This document shows, piece by piece, positions 16,490 to 24,861 of a stretch of DNA of 64,000 nucleotides. Origin of the DNA: Planctomycetota bacterium (GTDB lineage: Bacteria; Planctomycetota; Phycisphaerae; UBA1845); the NCBI GenBank assembly GCA_024276605.1, contig JAJRWX010000009.1:149839-213838 (forward strand). Reading direction: 5' to 3'. Both the position numbers and the translations under genes were made by a program. Numbering within the stretch: the stretch's first letter is position 1; the number at the start of each line of letters is the position of its first letter. The notes below the pieces were generated by a model that was not told the origin of the DNA, ran no database searches, and saw only the letters and a program-made list of their open reading frames with translations.

Positions 16490-17143
16490 TCACGCTTCCG
16501 GTGCCGCTTGGCGATCACGTACACTGCGATCCGCTTCTTCAAATGCTTCCGCGGTATCGGTGATCGCGCCGGTATCCATCTTGTCCCACACGTTCATCAC
16601 CGTCTGCCCTGCATTATTCAAACCCGCAGCCCCTTCATCAACTTCTGCGCCCAACGACAGAATATCATCGAGACGCTCCTGATAGACCTCCGACTTGATC
16701 GAATCGGCTTCGATAAGCTTACCCAACCGAAGCAGATCACCCGGTGTAATCAGCCCCAACTTTCCAGTTTGCCCCATACGATCCGCATTTTCTCGCAGCA
16801 TACGAAGCCGGGAAACGGTCATCATCTCTTTACTGCGGATGTTGAGTTGTCGCGCGAGCATGAGTTGCTCAGAAGTCCTCAATTCAAATTCCTGGGCTAA
16901 CATACGTCGCACTTCCGGCGTCTTTTCCTGCGCGCCTCTATCGAAAATCTCCTGCTTTTCCTTAGCTAACTTCGTCACTTTAGCTAGCAATCTGCCGCGA
17001 TCCTTTTCCAACAGTAACTCCTGACGACGAAGTTCCGAACGTGTCATTTGCGACAACGTTTTCTTGCGCTTCGTTAGCCAATCAAACAACGATTGCGGTA
17101 CGCTGTTTTTACCGGAAAAAAGTTTGGCGAAAATACCGCTCAT
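16490..17143 (-). CDS. Coiled-coil protein, ESCRT-III/PspA-like
   Basis: A 217-residue helical protein. The track start at 17254 overlaps the previous gene; the ATG at 17143 has a GGGAAA site and gives the start 'MSGIFAKLFSGKNS', which resembles the internal 'MMDKIKQLFSGEGD' of the upstream gene. A long basic helical hairpin (about residues 25-115, 'RRQELLLEKDRGRLLAKVTK', 'EVRRMLAQEFELRTSEQ') is followed by an acidic C-terminal part. This is the general ESCRT-III/PspA layout, and I infer a paralogue of the coiled-coil part of the 487-residue neighbour. No MIM1-like tail is visible. It lies 25 bp after the preceding gene and 7 bp before pspC. Confidence 0.5.
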   Translation of the reverse strand: MSGIFAKLFSGKNSVPQSLFDWLTKRKKTLSQMTRSELRRQELLLEKDRGRLLAKVTKLAKEKQEIFDRGAQEKTPEVRRMLAQEFELRTSEQLMLARQLNIRSKEMMTVSRLRMLRENADRMGQTGKLGLITPGDLLRLGKLIEADSIKSEVYQERLDDILSLGAEVDEGAAGLNNAGQTVMNVWDKMDTGAITDTAEAFEEADRSVRDRQAAPEA

Positions 17144-17168
17144 CGTTTCCCTATCAACTCTAATCGTA

Positions 17169-18632
17169 TTACGAAGGTTCAGGATCAACTTTACGCGCAT
17201 CGGGAGAGTCCGGCGCATCAGGCTCCGAATCGGTCGTGATCGGTGGCGAGTCACTCGCCACCCGTGTAGAAGACTGCGGTGGCGTAATCACTGAAGGCGG
17301 AATCGCAATCGTCTCTGATCCCGTATCATCTTTCTCGAATTCTTTGAGAATAGCCATCTCCTCTTCACTTATCAGCGTTTGCTCAATACCAGCCTCCAAG
17401 CCACCCACCATATCAGCATCCGCTTTGAGCGATTCCAACATCTCCTCAGCTTCGACCGCATGAGAGGTCAACTCCTCCGTATCAGGAAGCTGGGCTAACT
17501 CGCCTTGCTTAATCAACGTCAGATTATGGATGTCCGTGCTGATAATGTTGATCTGCTGGTTAAGCATGGCGCCCGTCGTGTTATGTCGAGCGATGTCTTT
17601 ACGAAGCTGTGCCACCTGGGCAGCAATGCGGCGACGAGGCACCTCCGACTTGGCGTTCTTGCCCTCTTCGATAAGTTCGGCTTCCTTCTTTTCCAGCTTG
17701 GCAATGTCATCATAAAAACGATCACGCCGCTGGGAAAGTGTGGCCCGCCGCTCAGCCAGAAGATTAATCTTCTCCGTTTCATCACCCTCGCCGGAAAAGA
17801 GCTGTTTAATTTTGTCCATCATATTCATTGATTTCTTCTCCGCACGCTCTCCAGAAGCCCCGCGATACATCAGGAGTTGACCGTCCCGATCAACCAGTCT
17901 CAACTCCGCATCACTGCTTGCCAGTTGGCGAAAGCTCTTTCGTACAAGATGTTCCGGCAAGTTGGCCTCTTTGGCAACGGCTGACGCGGCAAGGCTCCCC
18001 GTCAACAGGTCGGCACTGTAGGATGCAATCAAGGCACGTGCCCGATCGACCTTATCGCTTTCCTTTTCCGGATCGAATAGTTTCACAAGCCGCTCGTCCA
18101 CGGCATCACCTGCGGCATGAACACGCCACCCCCCCTGTCCGTCAGGCTCGATCAATACCACCGAAACTTTCGGTATATTAAACTTAGCCTCGCGCGCCTG
18201 TGGGGTAAAACCTGTCGTACTGCAAACGCCGATCACATGGGACATGGTGACATCACCCATGAGCTTATTCACATGGTCGTGCAGTTCACCCAAACCAATC
18301 GCTGGGCCGGCTTCTTCCGGTGTACGTACCAGCGCAGCCAGTGGCGACATCACAGACGCAATCGCCACACCCGTCCGGCGGCGTCCGAAGAAAAATCGCT
18401 TTTCGTAACCATGCAGCGCCAAGCGTCGATTCGCCGGTAGGGTCTTGAGGCGTTGACGATCATAGGTTCGATTCTCTGCCAGTAGCGCCCGCAACCGATC
18501 TTCATCATCGAGCCGAGCCGTCTGCCAGATCGAGCCACGCAACAGCCCACCCTCCGCAGCGTGGAGATTATACTCCACACCCGCAAGAAAATCAGCCTCC
18601 AGTTGCATCGCTTGTTCAGCATTCGCGCTCAT
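17169..18632 (-). CDS. Two-part protein: unknown N-terminal domain with winged-helix-like segment, C-terminal ESCRT-III-like coiled coil
   Basis: A 487-residue protein. Residues about 1-190 are an alpha/beta region I do not recognise ('HVIGVCSTTGFTPQAREA', 'VSVVLIEPDGQGGWRV'). Residues about 205-270 look like a winged helix ('AVAKEANLPEHLVRKSFRQL', then 'DGQLLMYRG'). From about residue 280 ('MMDKIKQLFSGEGD') it becomes a long charged coiled coil resembling the next gene and the ESCRT-III/PspA hairpin. An acidic region and a Pro/Ser/Asp-rich disordered tail (last 60 residues) follow. Winged helices also occur in ESCRT-II subunits, but linking the two is speculation. It lies 38 bp after the zinc-ribbon gene in the same block. 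Confidence 0.5.
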   Translation of the reverse strand: MSANAEQAMQLEADFLAGVEYNLHAAEGGLLRGSIWQTARLDDEDRLRALLAENRTYDRQRLKTLPANRRLALHGYEKRFFFGRRRTGVAIASVMSPLAALVRTPEEAGPAIGLGELHDHVNKLMGDVTMSHVIGVCSTTGFTPQAREAKFNIPKVSVVLIEPDGQGGWRVHAAGDAVDERLVKLFDPEKESDKVDRARALIASYSADLLTGSLAASAVAKEANLPEHLVRKSFRQLASSDAELRLVDRDGQLLMYRGASGERAEKKSMNMMDKIKQLFSGEGDETEKINLLAERRATLSQRRDRFYDDIAKLEKKEAELIEEGKNAKSEVPRRRIAAQVAQLRKDIARHNTTGAMLNQQINIISTDIHNLTLIKQGELAQLPDTEELTSHAVEAEEMLESLKADADMVGGLEAGIEQTLISEEEMAILKEFEKDDTGSETIAIPPSVITPPQSSTRVASDSPPITTDSEPDAPDSPDARKVDPEPS

Positions 18633-18670
18633 CAGACGATTTCACCTAAAAACCTGGTCATAACATCAAT

Positions 18671-18943
18671 CTACATTAACCGTGCGCCGCATTGGCTACA
18701 AAAACGTGCCGGGCGATTTTCAACTTTTCGACATCCTTCACGCGGACAGATAAGCCCGGCTGATGCCCCATGGCCTATCGGCGTTCGCCGGCCCGATCCT
18801 CCCAACATGCGACCCAGGCCGCTGAAAACAAAGCCTACTACGCGAGCTAAGATATACAAAATACTAAAAAAGAACGCCGCCAATCCAAGGATAAGCACGA
18901 CAATAAAAATAAAGGGCTCGCCGGGCATAATGCCAGTCCTCAA
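18671..18943 (-). CDS. Small membrane protein with C-terminal zinc ribbon
   Basis: A 90-residue protein. It has one or two N-terminal membrane helices ('FIFIVVLILGLAAFFFSILYIL', about residues 10-35) and a Gly-rich linker. The C-terminal zinc ribbon has two Cys knuckles ('CPREGC' and 'CSQCG'). Its ATG follows the kinase stop codon with no gap, so the two are translated together. The same ribbon style occurs twice at the end of the kinase, suggesting a shared partner or origin. Confidence 0.65.
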   Translation of the reverse strand: MRTGIMPGEPFIFIVVLILGLAAFFFSILYILARVVGFVFSGLGRMLGGSGRRTPIGHGASAGLICPREGCRKVENRPARFCSQCGARLM

Positions 18944-20014
18944 TCACTCTATCAGCACGCTCAGATCAACACCGCAGTGAATGCAGAATCGATCGTTTAC
19001 CCGCACAATCTGCCGACACGCATGGCATTGCGGCACCGCTGCGGCTAACTGTTGCCCGCAATGAATGCAAAATTGGTCATCAGTCTTGACGACTCGACTA
19101 CAATGCGGACACCTCGGTTTCGCGCCGGATGATACACCGACCGGTAACGGAGGTGGCACTGGAGGGGGAGTAGGACGAGGGACAACCTCATCTACCACAG
19201 GCCGATCCGTAATCGCAGCCAGCATATCCGTCGCACTAACAAACCGGGCATCGCGCCGCGCATAACAACGACTAAACACATCATCCAAATGCGCAGGGAC
19301 TTCCGGACGCAGCGTACTGGGTTTCTCACCACCAACCGGTCGCACACCAGTAAGCATTTCAAACAGGACAATACCACAACTGTAAAGATCGCTGCGGGCA
19401 TCGACCTCGCGACCTTCCTTTTGTTCCGGCGACATATACGCCAGCGTCCCGGCTACGTTGGCCCCATCGCCGGCATGCAAACTACCGCTTTGCATCATGG
19501 ATTGCGTCGTCACCCCACAGACCTGACCTAATCCAAAGTCCGTCACTTTGACGGATGACTCACTTATAGCAGCCAGTGACTCAATGGCGACATTCAACAA
19601 AATATTCGCCGGTTTAATATCACGATGAACCAACCCGTCGCCATGAGCAGCGGTCAGCCCTTGCAAGACGCCTTGCATAATGGCCATTGCCGAGGAAATA
19701 GGAAAATCTTTTTTGTAGTGATCAATGACCTGACGCAGTGACGGGCCGTTAACATACTCCATAATGAAATACGGAGGATCCCCGTAGGGATCCAGATCAA
19801 TTGCCCTGACAATGTTTGGATGCTTCAATCCATGAATCGCGACGCCTTCACGTTGTAGATTGCGCACATACTGCGGATCAGTCGGCACCTTAATGGCCAC
19901 TACATCACCGAACATATGATGACGTCCGCGCCACACTTCGCCGAAACTTCCCCTGCCTACGCACGCCTCCAGCAGGTAGTTTTGAATGCGATCACCTTGA
20001 TTTAACATGGACAT
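18944..20014 (-). CDS. Serine/threonine protein kinase with two C-terminal zinc ribbons
   Basis: A protein of about 356 residues. The Hanks-type kinase domain occupies residues about 10-265: glycine loop 'GRGSFGEV', catalytic Lys in 'VVAIKVP', 'HRDIKPANIL', 'VTDFGLG' and 'MSPEQ'. All catalytic residues are present, so it should be active. A Pro-rich linker ('RPTPPPVPPPLP') leads to two zinc ribbons ('CPHCSRVVKTDDQFCIHCG' and 'CHACRQIVRVNDRFCIHCG'). There is no membrane helix, unlike many PknB proteins. The start at 20014 has a GAGG site; the track start at 20038 is possible. It is probably the signalling arm of the ESCRT-like block; its substrates are unknown. Confidence 0.9.
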   Translation of the reverse strand: MSMLNQGDRIQNYLLEACVGRGSFGEVWRGRHHMFGDVVAIKVPTDPQYVRNLQREGVAIHGLKHPNIVRAIDLDPYGDPPYFIMEYVNGPSLRQVIDHYKKDFPISSAMAIMQGVLQGLTAAHGDGLVHRDIKPANILLNVAIESLAAISESSVKVTDFGLGQVCGVTTQSMMQSGSLHAGDGANVAGTLAYMSPEQKEGREVDARSDLYSCGIVLFEMLTGVRPVGGEKPSTLRPEVPAHLDDVFSRCYARRDARFVSATDMLAAITDRPVVDEVVPRPTPPPVPPPLPVGVSSGAKPRCPHCSRVVKTDDQFCIHCGQQLAAAVPQCHACRQIVRVNDRFCIHCGVDLSVLIE

Positions 20015-20044
20015 CAGCGCCGCCTCTCTCGCGCACATGCAATG

Positions 20045-20452
20045 TTACACACCATTTTCAGCCCGCTCCGCCAGATACTCGCAGACCTTTAGATTGTAGA
20101 CTGCTGCCGATAGTATACCAAGCAACAATACCGCCCACGACAACGATCCTAAACCTGCCATAGACCCAATCAACCACCAGGCCACCAAGAAATCGGCCAT
20201 CGAATAACCACCCAGCATTACCCCCACCGCAGCATTGGAGTCCTGCGCAACCGCCCATCGCGTCACAAAAAAGGTTGCCCAGGGAAGTGCCAGCACGCAA
20301 CCCATCCACACCAGCACATACTTGATAGTTAACCAAATCGTCTCCAGATGTTCCGGATGTTTCCAAAACCAGATAACCGCCCCGGCGCCGGCCACGACGA
20401 ATATCGCGGTCACCATTTTGCTACCTATAAATTGTCCAGCGGCAACAAGCAT
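20045..20452 (-). CDS. Hypothetical integral membrane protein
   Basis: A 135-residue protein with about four hydrophobic helices ('VTAIFVVAGAGAVIWFW', 'YVLVWMGCVLALPWATFFV', 'SMADFLVAWWLIGSMAG', 'LSWAVLLLGILSAAVYN'). No family was recognised. It is the first gene of the block, 30 bp before the preferred kinase start. A membrane anchor for the kinase/zinc-ribbon arm is possible but unproven. Confidence 0.6.
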   Translation of the reverse strand: MLVAAGQFIGSKMVTAIFVVAGAGAVIWFWKHPEHLETIWLTIKYVLVWMGCVLALPWATFFVTRWAVAQDSNAAVGVMLGGYSMADFLVAWWLIGSMAGLGSLSWAVLLLGILSAAVYNLKVCEYLAERAENGV

Positions 20453-20622
20453 TCACATCACTCCTGCAACATGGGTGTTGTTCTACCCAAAACCAACACC
20501 GCCACACCTAAACTGTACCCGTTGATCGAGTCGACGGCGATTACAAAGCGGTGTCCAACCTATAATTCGGGAAAAAACGACAATTATCCACGGGGATTTG
20601 AAATCCAACGGGAGAGTGTAAT

Positions 20623-22026
20623 TCACGTCGAAAGGGGATCAGGCAGGTGATCCGGCGTACAAACGCGTTGTTTACCATCAGCCTTAGCCTGGTACAACGC
20701 CCGGTCAGCTTCATCAATCAGTATTTCAGGTACCGCCGGTTTGAGCGTTTCGACGTCGGATATGCCCGCACTCATACCGATGGACACCTCTGGAATCTCA
20801 GCTTCGACACGGGCACAGAAGGCACTAATTATCCGCCGCGCAAGTGTCGCAGCCCGGTAAGCGGAAGTCTGTGGAAGAAGAATCACAAACTCGTCTCCGC
20901 CCGGCCTGGCTGGTAAGTCGGACGATCGCAATTGACTCTTAATAGTCTCCGCAGCTAGCACAAGCACCTGATCACCCACACGATGCCCTTGAAGATCGTT
21001 TACATCCTTGAAATCATCCAGATCGATCATGATACACGCCAGGTTGCGATCATAACGCTGCGCTTCCTCAAATGCTTGTCGTAAGGCTTCACCCAGATGG
21101 CGACGGTTGTACAATCCGGTTAAGGGATCACGGGAGGCCAGATCGCGCAACTGCTCGGTCCTTTCTAGCACACGTTGTTCCAGTTCTGCATTCAATCGAA
21201 GCACACCTTCGTGCGCATGTTGATGCTGATCAGCCATACGATTAAAAGCCCGAGCTAATTGGCCAATCTCATCCCGACGCCCCTCCGGACTGCGCACATG
21301 AAGTTCGCCTTGCGAGAATTGCAGCATCGTGGTGGCCAGTGTCTGTAACGGCCAGGCTATCCGGCGAACCAATAAAAATCCTAGAGGAATTGAAAAAACC
21401 AAGGCGATAATCCCCACACCGGTCAGCACATCCATACTACTAGCCAACGTTAGACGATAGGTATTGGGTGGAATAGCCGTACGCACATACCCAATCAATG
21501 TTTTCGTGCCAGTGCCAAATTCGTTAGAATCAAGGCTTGTATTGATTGGATAAACGACTTCACGAAAGACAAGATGATCATTCTTTTGCTGCCATAATAT
21601 GGGCCTGCCTAGCGCCATGTCCTCAATGTGCCGCGCCTTGATAACTGTAGCATGATCGGCAGCCATGCCATGGAAAGCCGAACCCAACACACGGCCTTGT
21701 GTATCATGAAAAACCACATACACAAGTGGCGATCCATCAGCAGCCCGCTGCGCCAACGCCTGCACGTCCTTGGTTGACGCTATCAATGGTGCAGCCGCAT
21801 CCGCCAATAAAGAAGATAAACCAATCAGAGATTCATCCTGTTGTTGACGCAACGCTACAGCACTAGCGCGTACCAAAAACGACGAAGAAGCACCGACAAC
21901 CGTGATGCACAAAAACACCACCAGTGTTGTTGATTTCACCTGAAGACTTGTTACAACATCACCCACGCGCCGAACCCAAGACACATGATTAATCGTGTCG
22001 TAGGATGTCTCTTGCTGATTAGACAT
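20623..22026 (-). CDS. Membrane diguanylate cyclase (HAMP-GGDEF)
   Basis: A 467-residue sensor. Two membrane helices (about residues 30-50 and 195-220) flank an extracytoplasmic sensor region of about 145 residues. A HAMP segment follows ('RRIAWPLQTLATTM', 'RDEIGQLARAFNRM'), then a coiled coil, then a GGDEF domain ('DPLTGLYNRRH', active-site 'RPGGDEFVILLP'). The I-site RxxD is present five residues before GGDEF ('RSSD'), so product inhibition is expected. It makes cyclic di-GMP from GTP at the membrane. The PilZ protein at 544 is a possible reader. Confidence 0.93.
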   Translation of the reverse strand: MSNQQETSYDTINHVSWVRRVGDVVTSLQVKSTTLVVFLCITVVGASSSFLVRASAVALRQQQDESLIGLSSLLADAAAPLIASTKDVQALAQRAADGSPLVYVVFHDTQGRVLGSAFHGMAADHATVIKARHIEDMALGRPILWQQKNDHLVFREVVYPINTSLDSNEFGTGTKTLIGYVRTAIPPNTYRLTLASSMDVLTGVGIIALVFSIPLGFLLVRRIAWPLQTLATTMLQFSQGELHVRSPEGRRDEIGQLARAFNRMADQHQHAHEGVLRLNAELEQRVLERTEQLRDLASRDPLTGLYNRRHLGEALRQAFEEAQRYDRNLACIMIDLDDFKDVNDLQGHRVGDQVLVLAAETIKSQLRSSDLPARPGGDEFVILLPQTSAYRAATLARRIISAFCARVEAEIPEVSIGMSAGISDVETLKPAVPEILIDEADRALYQAKADGKQRVCTPDHLPDPLST

Positions 22027-22269
22027 AACTCTTCACGCGAAAGAAACATTACCCATTCAAGTAACGGCATCACCGGGTCGGAGAAATAGCCGGAAACCAC
22101 TGGACTATCGGAACCTAATGACTCCTACTGAACAACGCCGACAGGCAATACGAGCGAAATAGCGTAGATAATGCCCTCCATAAACCACAATCTTTAACCG
22201 GCTAGGGCCAAGTGCGATTTACGTCCGATAATTGAAGTCGGTATTGATGATATAAAAAAAGAGCTTGAT

Positions 22270-23268
22270 CTAGGCTGGCTGGTGGTCGGCTTGCTGCCGG
22301 GCGCGGTCTCGAAGCGTATCGAGCGCTTCGCGGACCTCATTGGCCATGCGGGCATTGGGAAAATCTTTTACGAGATTTAACCCGATGTTTAGCGCATCCT
22401 GCCAACGTTTTTCAGTAACCGCAAAACGGAATTGTACGCCAAGTTGTAGTAATTTTTCCTTGAATACATCTCGTGCCGAGGCCTGTAATTCCTGGGCCTC
22501 ACTTGAAGATAGATAGGAATCCAGCTCGCGGAGAACTTCTATGGCGTGGTCCGTGTCACTGCGTCGCACCGCCTCATCCCATTCATGCCGAAGCTCATCT
22601 TTTCGCTTATCCTTCAAAGAAACGAGTCGATCCTGCAATACCTGAGTTTTGGTATTTCCAGGTAGCGCTGCAGCCATCCGGTCTATCTCAATAGTAGCTT
22701 GATCCCAATCGTGAGCATGAAATAGTTTTTCAATGCGCTCAACCATTTGATCCAGCTTCAATTCGACGGCTGTTGCCCGGGCCTCATCCAACTCCTCACG
22801 AAGTGCTTCCGCCTCATGGCGATAACCGAAACGCTTCTCCATCTCATCTACCAGATTGAGCGCAGCTTCCCATTTGCGCGCCCGAATCTCAGCCCGAATC
22901 GCACCACTAAGGGCATCTAATTCCTGATCCCTATGCGCAAGCCCCTTAGCTGCGTCCGAAATTCGTGTGTTCTCCGCGATGGAATCGAGGATCTTATTCT
23001 GTTTGCCAAGGCCTTCTTCAAGCGACTGAAGTTGGTGTAGGTGCCGTGTGAGAGTGGCTTCGATCTTGAGCAACAGTGGCATAAGCGTAGCCAAAGTCAA
23101 CACTACCAATAGCATGGCCACGCCAACCACGAATAGCCAAGTCGATGAGGACGTATCAAACCCAATGACCCCGGCCCCGATGGCGCAGGCTGAGCCAATC
23201 AAAGCCACAATGCACACCACATTATGAAGCCATCGTAGTTGAGAAAATCGTTCTGGGGGTAATGACAT
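22270..23268 (-). CDS. Membrane-anchored coiled-coil/TPR-like protein
   Basis: A 332-residue protein. Two N-terminal membrane helices ('NVVCIVALIGSACAIGAGVIG' and 'VVGVAMLLVVLTLATLMPLL', residues about 16-75) are followed by a coiled coil and a run of helical repeats with TPR-like spacing ('RKWEAALNLVDEMEKRFG', 'HDWDQATIEIDRMA', 'KRWQDALNIGLNLV'). No enzyme motif is present. The cytoplasmic repeat domain probably binds another protein. No operon partner is evident. Confidence 0.6.
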   Translation of the reverse strand: MSLPPERFSQLRWLHNVVCIVALIGSACAIGAGVIGFDTSSSTWLFVVGVAMLLVVLTLATLMPLLLKIEATLTRHLHQLQSLEEGLGKQNKILDSIAENTRISDAAKGLAHRDQELDALSGAIRAEIRARKWEAALNLVDEMEKRFGYRHEAEALREELDEARATAVELKLDQMVERIEKLFHAHDWDQATIEIDRMAAALPGNTKTQVLQDRLVSLKDKRKDELRHEWDEAVRRSDTDHAIEVLRELDSYLSSSEAQELQASARDVFKEKLLQLGVQFRFAVTEKRWQDALNIGLNLVKDFPNARMANEVREALDTLRDRARQQADHQPA

Positions 23269-23521
23269 CAGCTATCCTTCACACCGTTTGATGGTGGCAC
23301 ATCGCGTCCGCCTTAATCAGCCACAACGCACCACTATCCTCCTCATCGGCTCTACCCATCGCCTAGCCGCAGTCCTCCGACTGTACAAATCCTATGTCGA
23401 GACGGTGGCGCGTCAATAAACGAGCCTCCAAGCACGTGCTTCAAGACCTCAGCCGCACTTGATTTACAGCGGTAAATTGATCTTAGATGCCGCCCCTCAA
23501 TAGCCTCGTCCCAGTGCGCAG

Positions 23522-23656
23522 TCACACATCCAGCTTCTTTCGTATCCTGTCCAAACGTTGCGTGATACCCACTAGGCTATCTGCGACAAACTTGAAAAAC
23601 AGCAAGGCTCCGGCTGTGCTTATCGCCATCCAAAAAATGAAAATACCCGCACTCAT
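23522..23656 (-). CDS. Small membrane protein, 44 residues
   Basis: Too short for the ORF track; read from the sequence. An ATG at 23656, with AGGTG and GGGAG upstream, opens a 44-codon frame. It encodes one hydrophobic helix ('FIFWMAISTAGALLFFKFV') and a basic amphipathic tail ('ITQRLDRIRKKLDV'), a layout common in real small membrane proteins. It lies in a 646-bp stretch without other genes. The flanks (23269-23521 and 23657-23914) show nothing else I can support. The overlapping track ORFs at 23487 (+) and 23653 (-) have no meaningful sequence. Confidence 0.45.
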   Translation of the reverse strand: MSAGIFIFWMAISTAGALLFFKFVADSLVGITQRLDRIRKKLDV

Positions 23657-23914
23657 CGCACCTGGTTCTCCCGATAACGCAGATTTATCGGCGAATCGGG
23701 CTGAGGGGTTGGGTTAAGGCAATGGCAACGTACAAAAAATGAAGATACTCGGCACACATGGCATGATAAGTGGCAAGGCCTAGCACAACGCGGACATGTG
23801 CATCCAGAATCGAAAAGAACGCCGAATGCTCCACCCAGGCAGGATACCCTCAACCAGCATGGGATCCATCAATTGAGGCGTGTCGCACCACTAGGCAATA
23901 GTTACAGCTATCTA

Positions 23915-24838
23915 CTACGCGTTGCGATAATTGACAAAATCTTGAATCAACTGCTTGGTAATCGTCCCAGGTTGTCCGTCACCAACGAGTCGATGATCGA
24001 TTTCTACAATCGGAATGACCTCAGCAGCAGTCCCCGTTGCGAAACACTCGTCCGCCACGAACAGGTCGTGACGAATCAGTGCCTTTTCTTGCACTTCCAA
24101 ACCACGTTTGCGTGCTAATTCCATGACCAAGTTGCGCGTGATGCCTTCCAAAATGCCCTCGGAAGTAGGCGGTGTATATACTTTTCCGTCGCGCACTAGA
24201 AAGATGTTATCGCCGGTGCACTCAGACACATGACCTTGCGCAGTCAACATGATCGCTTCATCCGCGCCGCAGTCGTTAGCCTGTAACTTCGCCATGATGT
24301 TATTGAGATAGTTGAGCGACTTGACCCTCGGGCTGGTGCTATTGGGCGCATTGCGAGTAATACTGGATATAATGCACCGCAAGCCGCGCTGATAAACTTC
24401 CGGTGGATACAGCGAAATCTTGTCCGCAATAATAAACACAGATGGTCGCGCAGTGTGCTTCACGGAAATCCCCAAAGACCCCACGCCGCGCGTGACGACC
24501 AGTCGAATATAGCCATCCTGCGTGATACCGTTAGCCTGCATGGCCTCGTGCATCGCTTGGGACACTTCATCGGACGTCATGGGTATCTCAAGGCGAATCG
24601 ATTTAGCCGATTCAAAAATTCGTTTAATATGCGCCGCCTCTTTGAAAATCTTACCGTTATAAATACGTATGCCCTCGAACACACCGTCACCATACAAGAT
24701 CGCATGGTCGAAGACGCTAATGGTCGCCTCAGCAGGCGAAACCAATTGTCCGTCCAACCAAATTTTCATATCAGCGCGTGGCGCAAATGGATTATCTTGC
24801 ATCCCTTTTGTCTCTACATCAGAAATGGCCATGCTCAT
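23915..24838 (-). CDS. ilvE: Branched-chain amino acid aminotransferase
   Basis: A 307-residue class IV PLP aminotransferase. 'VFDHAILYGDGVFEGIRIY' near the start, 'SLNYLNNIMAKLQA' after the catalytic Lys ('RVKSLNYLNN') and 'EGITRNLVMELA' are typical of IlvE. It makes the last step of Val, Leu and Ile synthesis by moving an amino group from glutamate. The 'GTAAEVIPI' motif supports IlvE over D-amino-acid transaminase or PabC. It is the last gene of a run starting at lysS, 23 bp after the LolD-type ATPase. Confidence 0.93.
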   Translation of the reverse strand: MSMAISDVETKGMQDNPFAPRADMKIWLDGQLVSPAEATISVFDHAILYGDGVFEGIRIYNGKIFKEAAHIKRIFESAKSIRLEIPMTSDEVSQAMHEAMQANGITQDGYIRLVVTRGVGSLGISVKHTARPSVFIIADKISLYPPEVYQRGLRCIISSITRNAPNSTSPRVKSLNYLNNIMAKLQANDCGADEAIMLTAQGHVSECTGDNIFLVRDGKVYTPPTSEGILEGITRNLVMELARKRGLEVQEKALIRHDLFVADECFATGTAAEVIPIVEIDHRLVGDGQPGTITKQLIQDFVNYRNA

Positions 24839-24861
24839 AACAACACCTCTAGTTTAACGAA

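Noticed and set aside
16237-16542. Longer PspC start at 16542
   Set aside because: It overlaps the upstream coiled-coil gene by 53 bp and adds a basic tail not typical of PspC. The ATG at 16482 sits 7 bp after that gene's stop.
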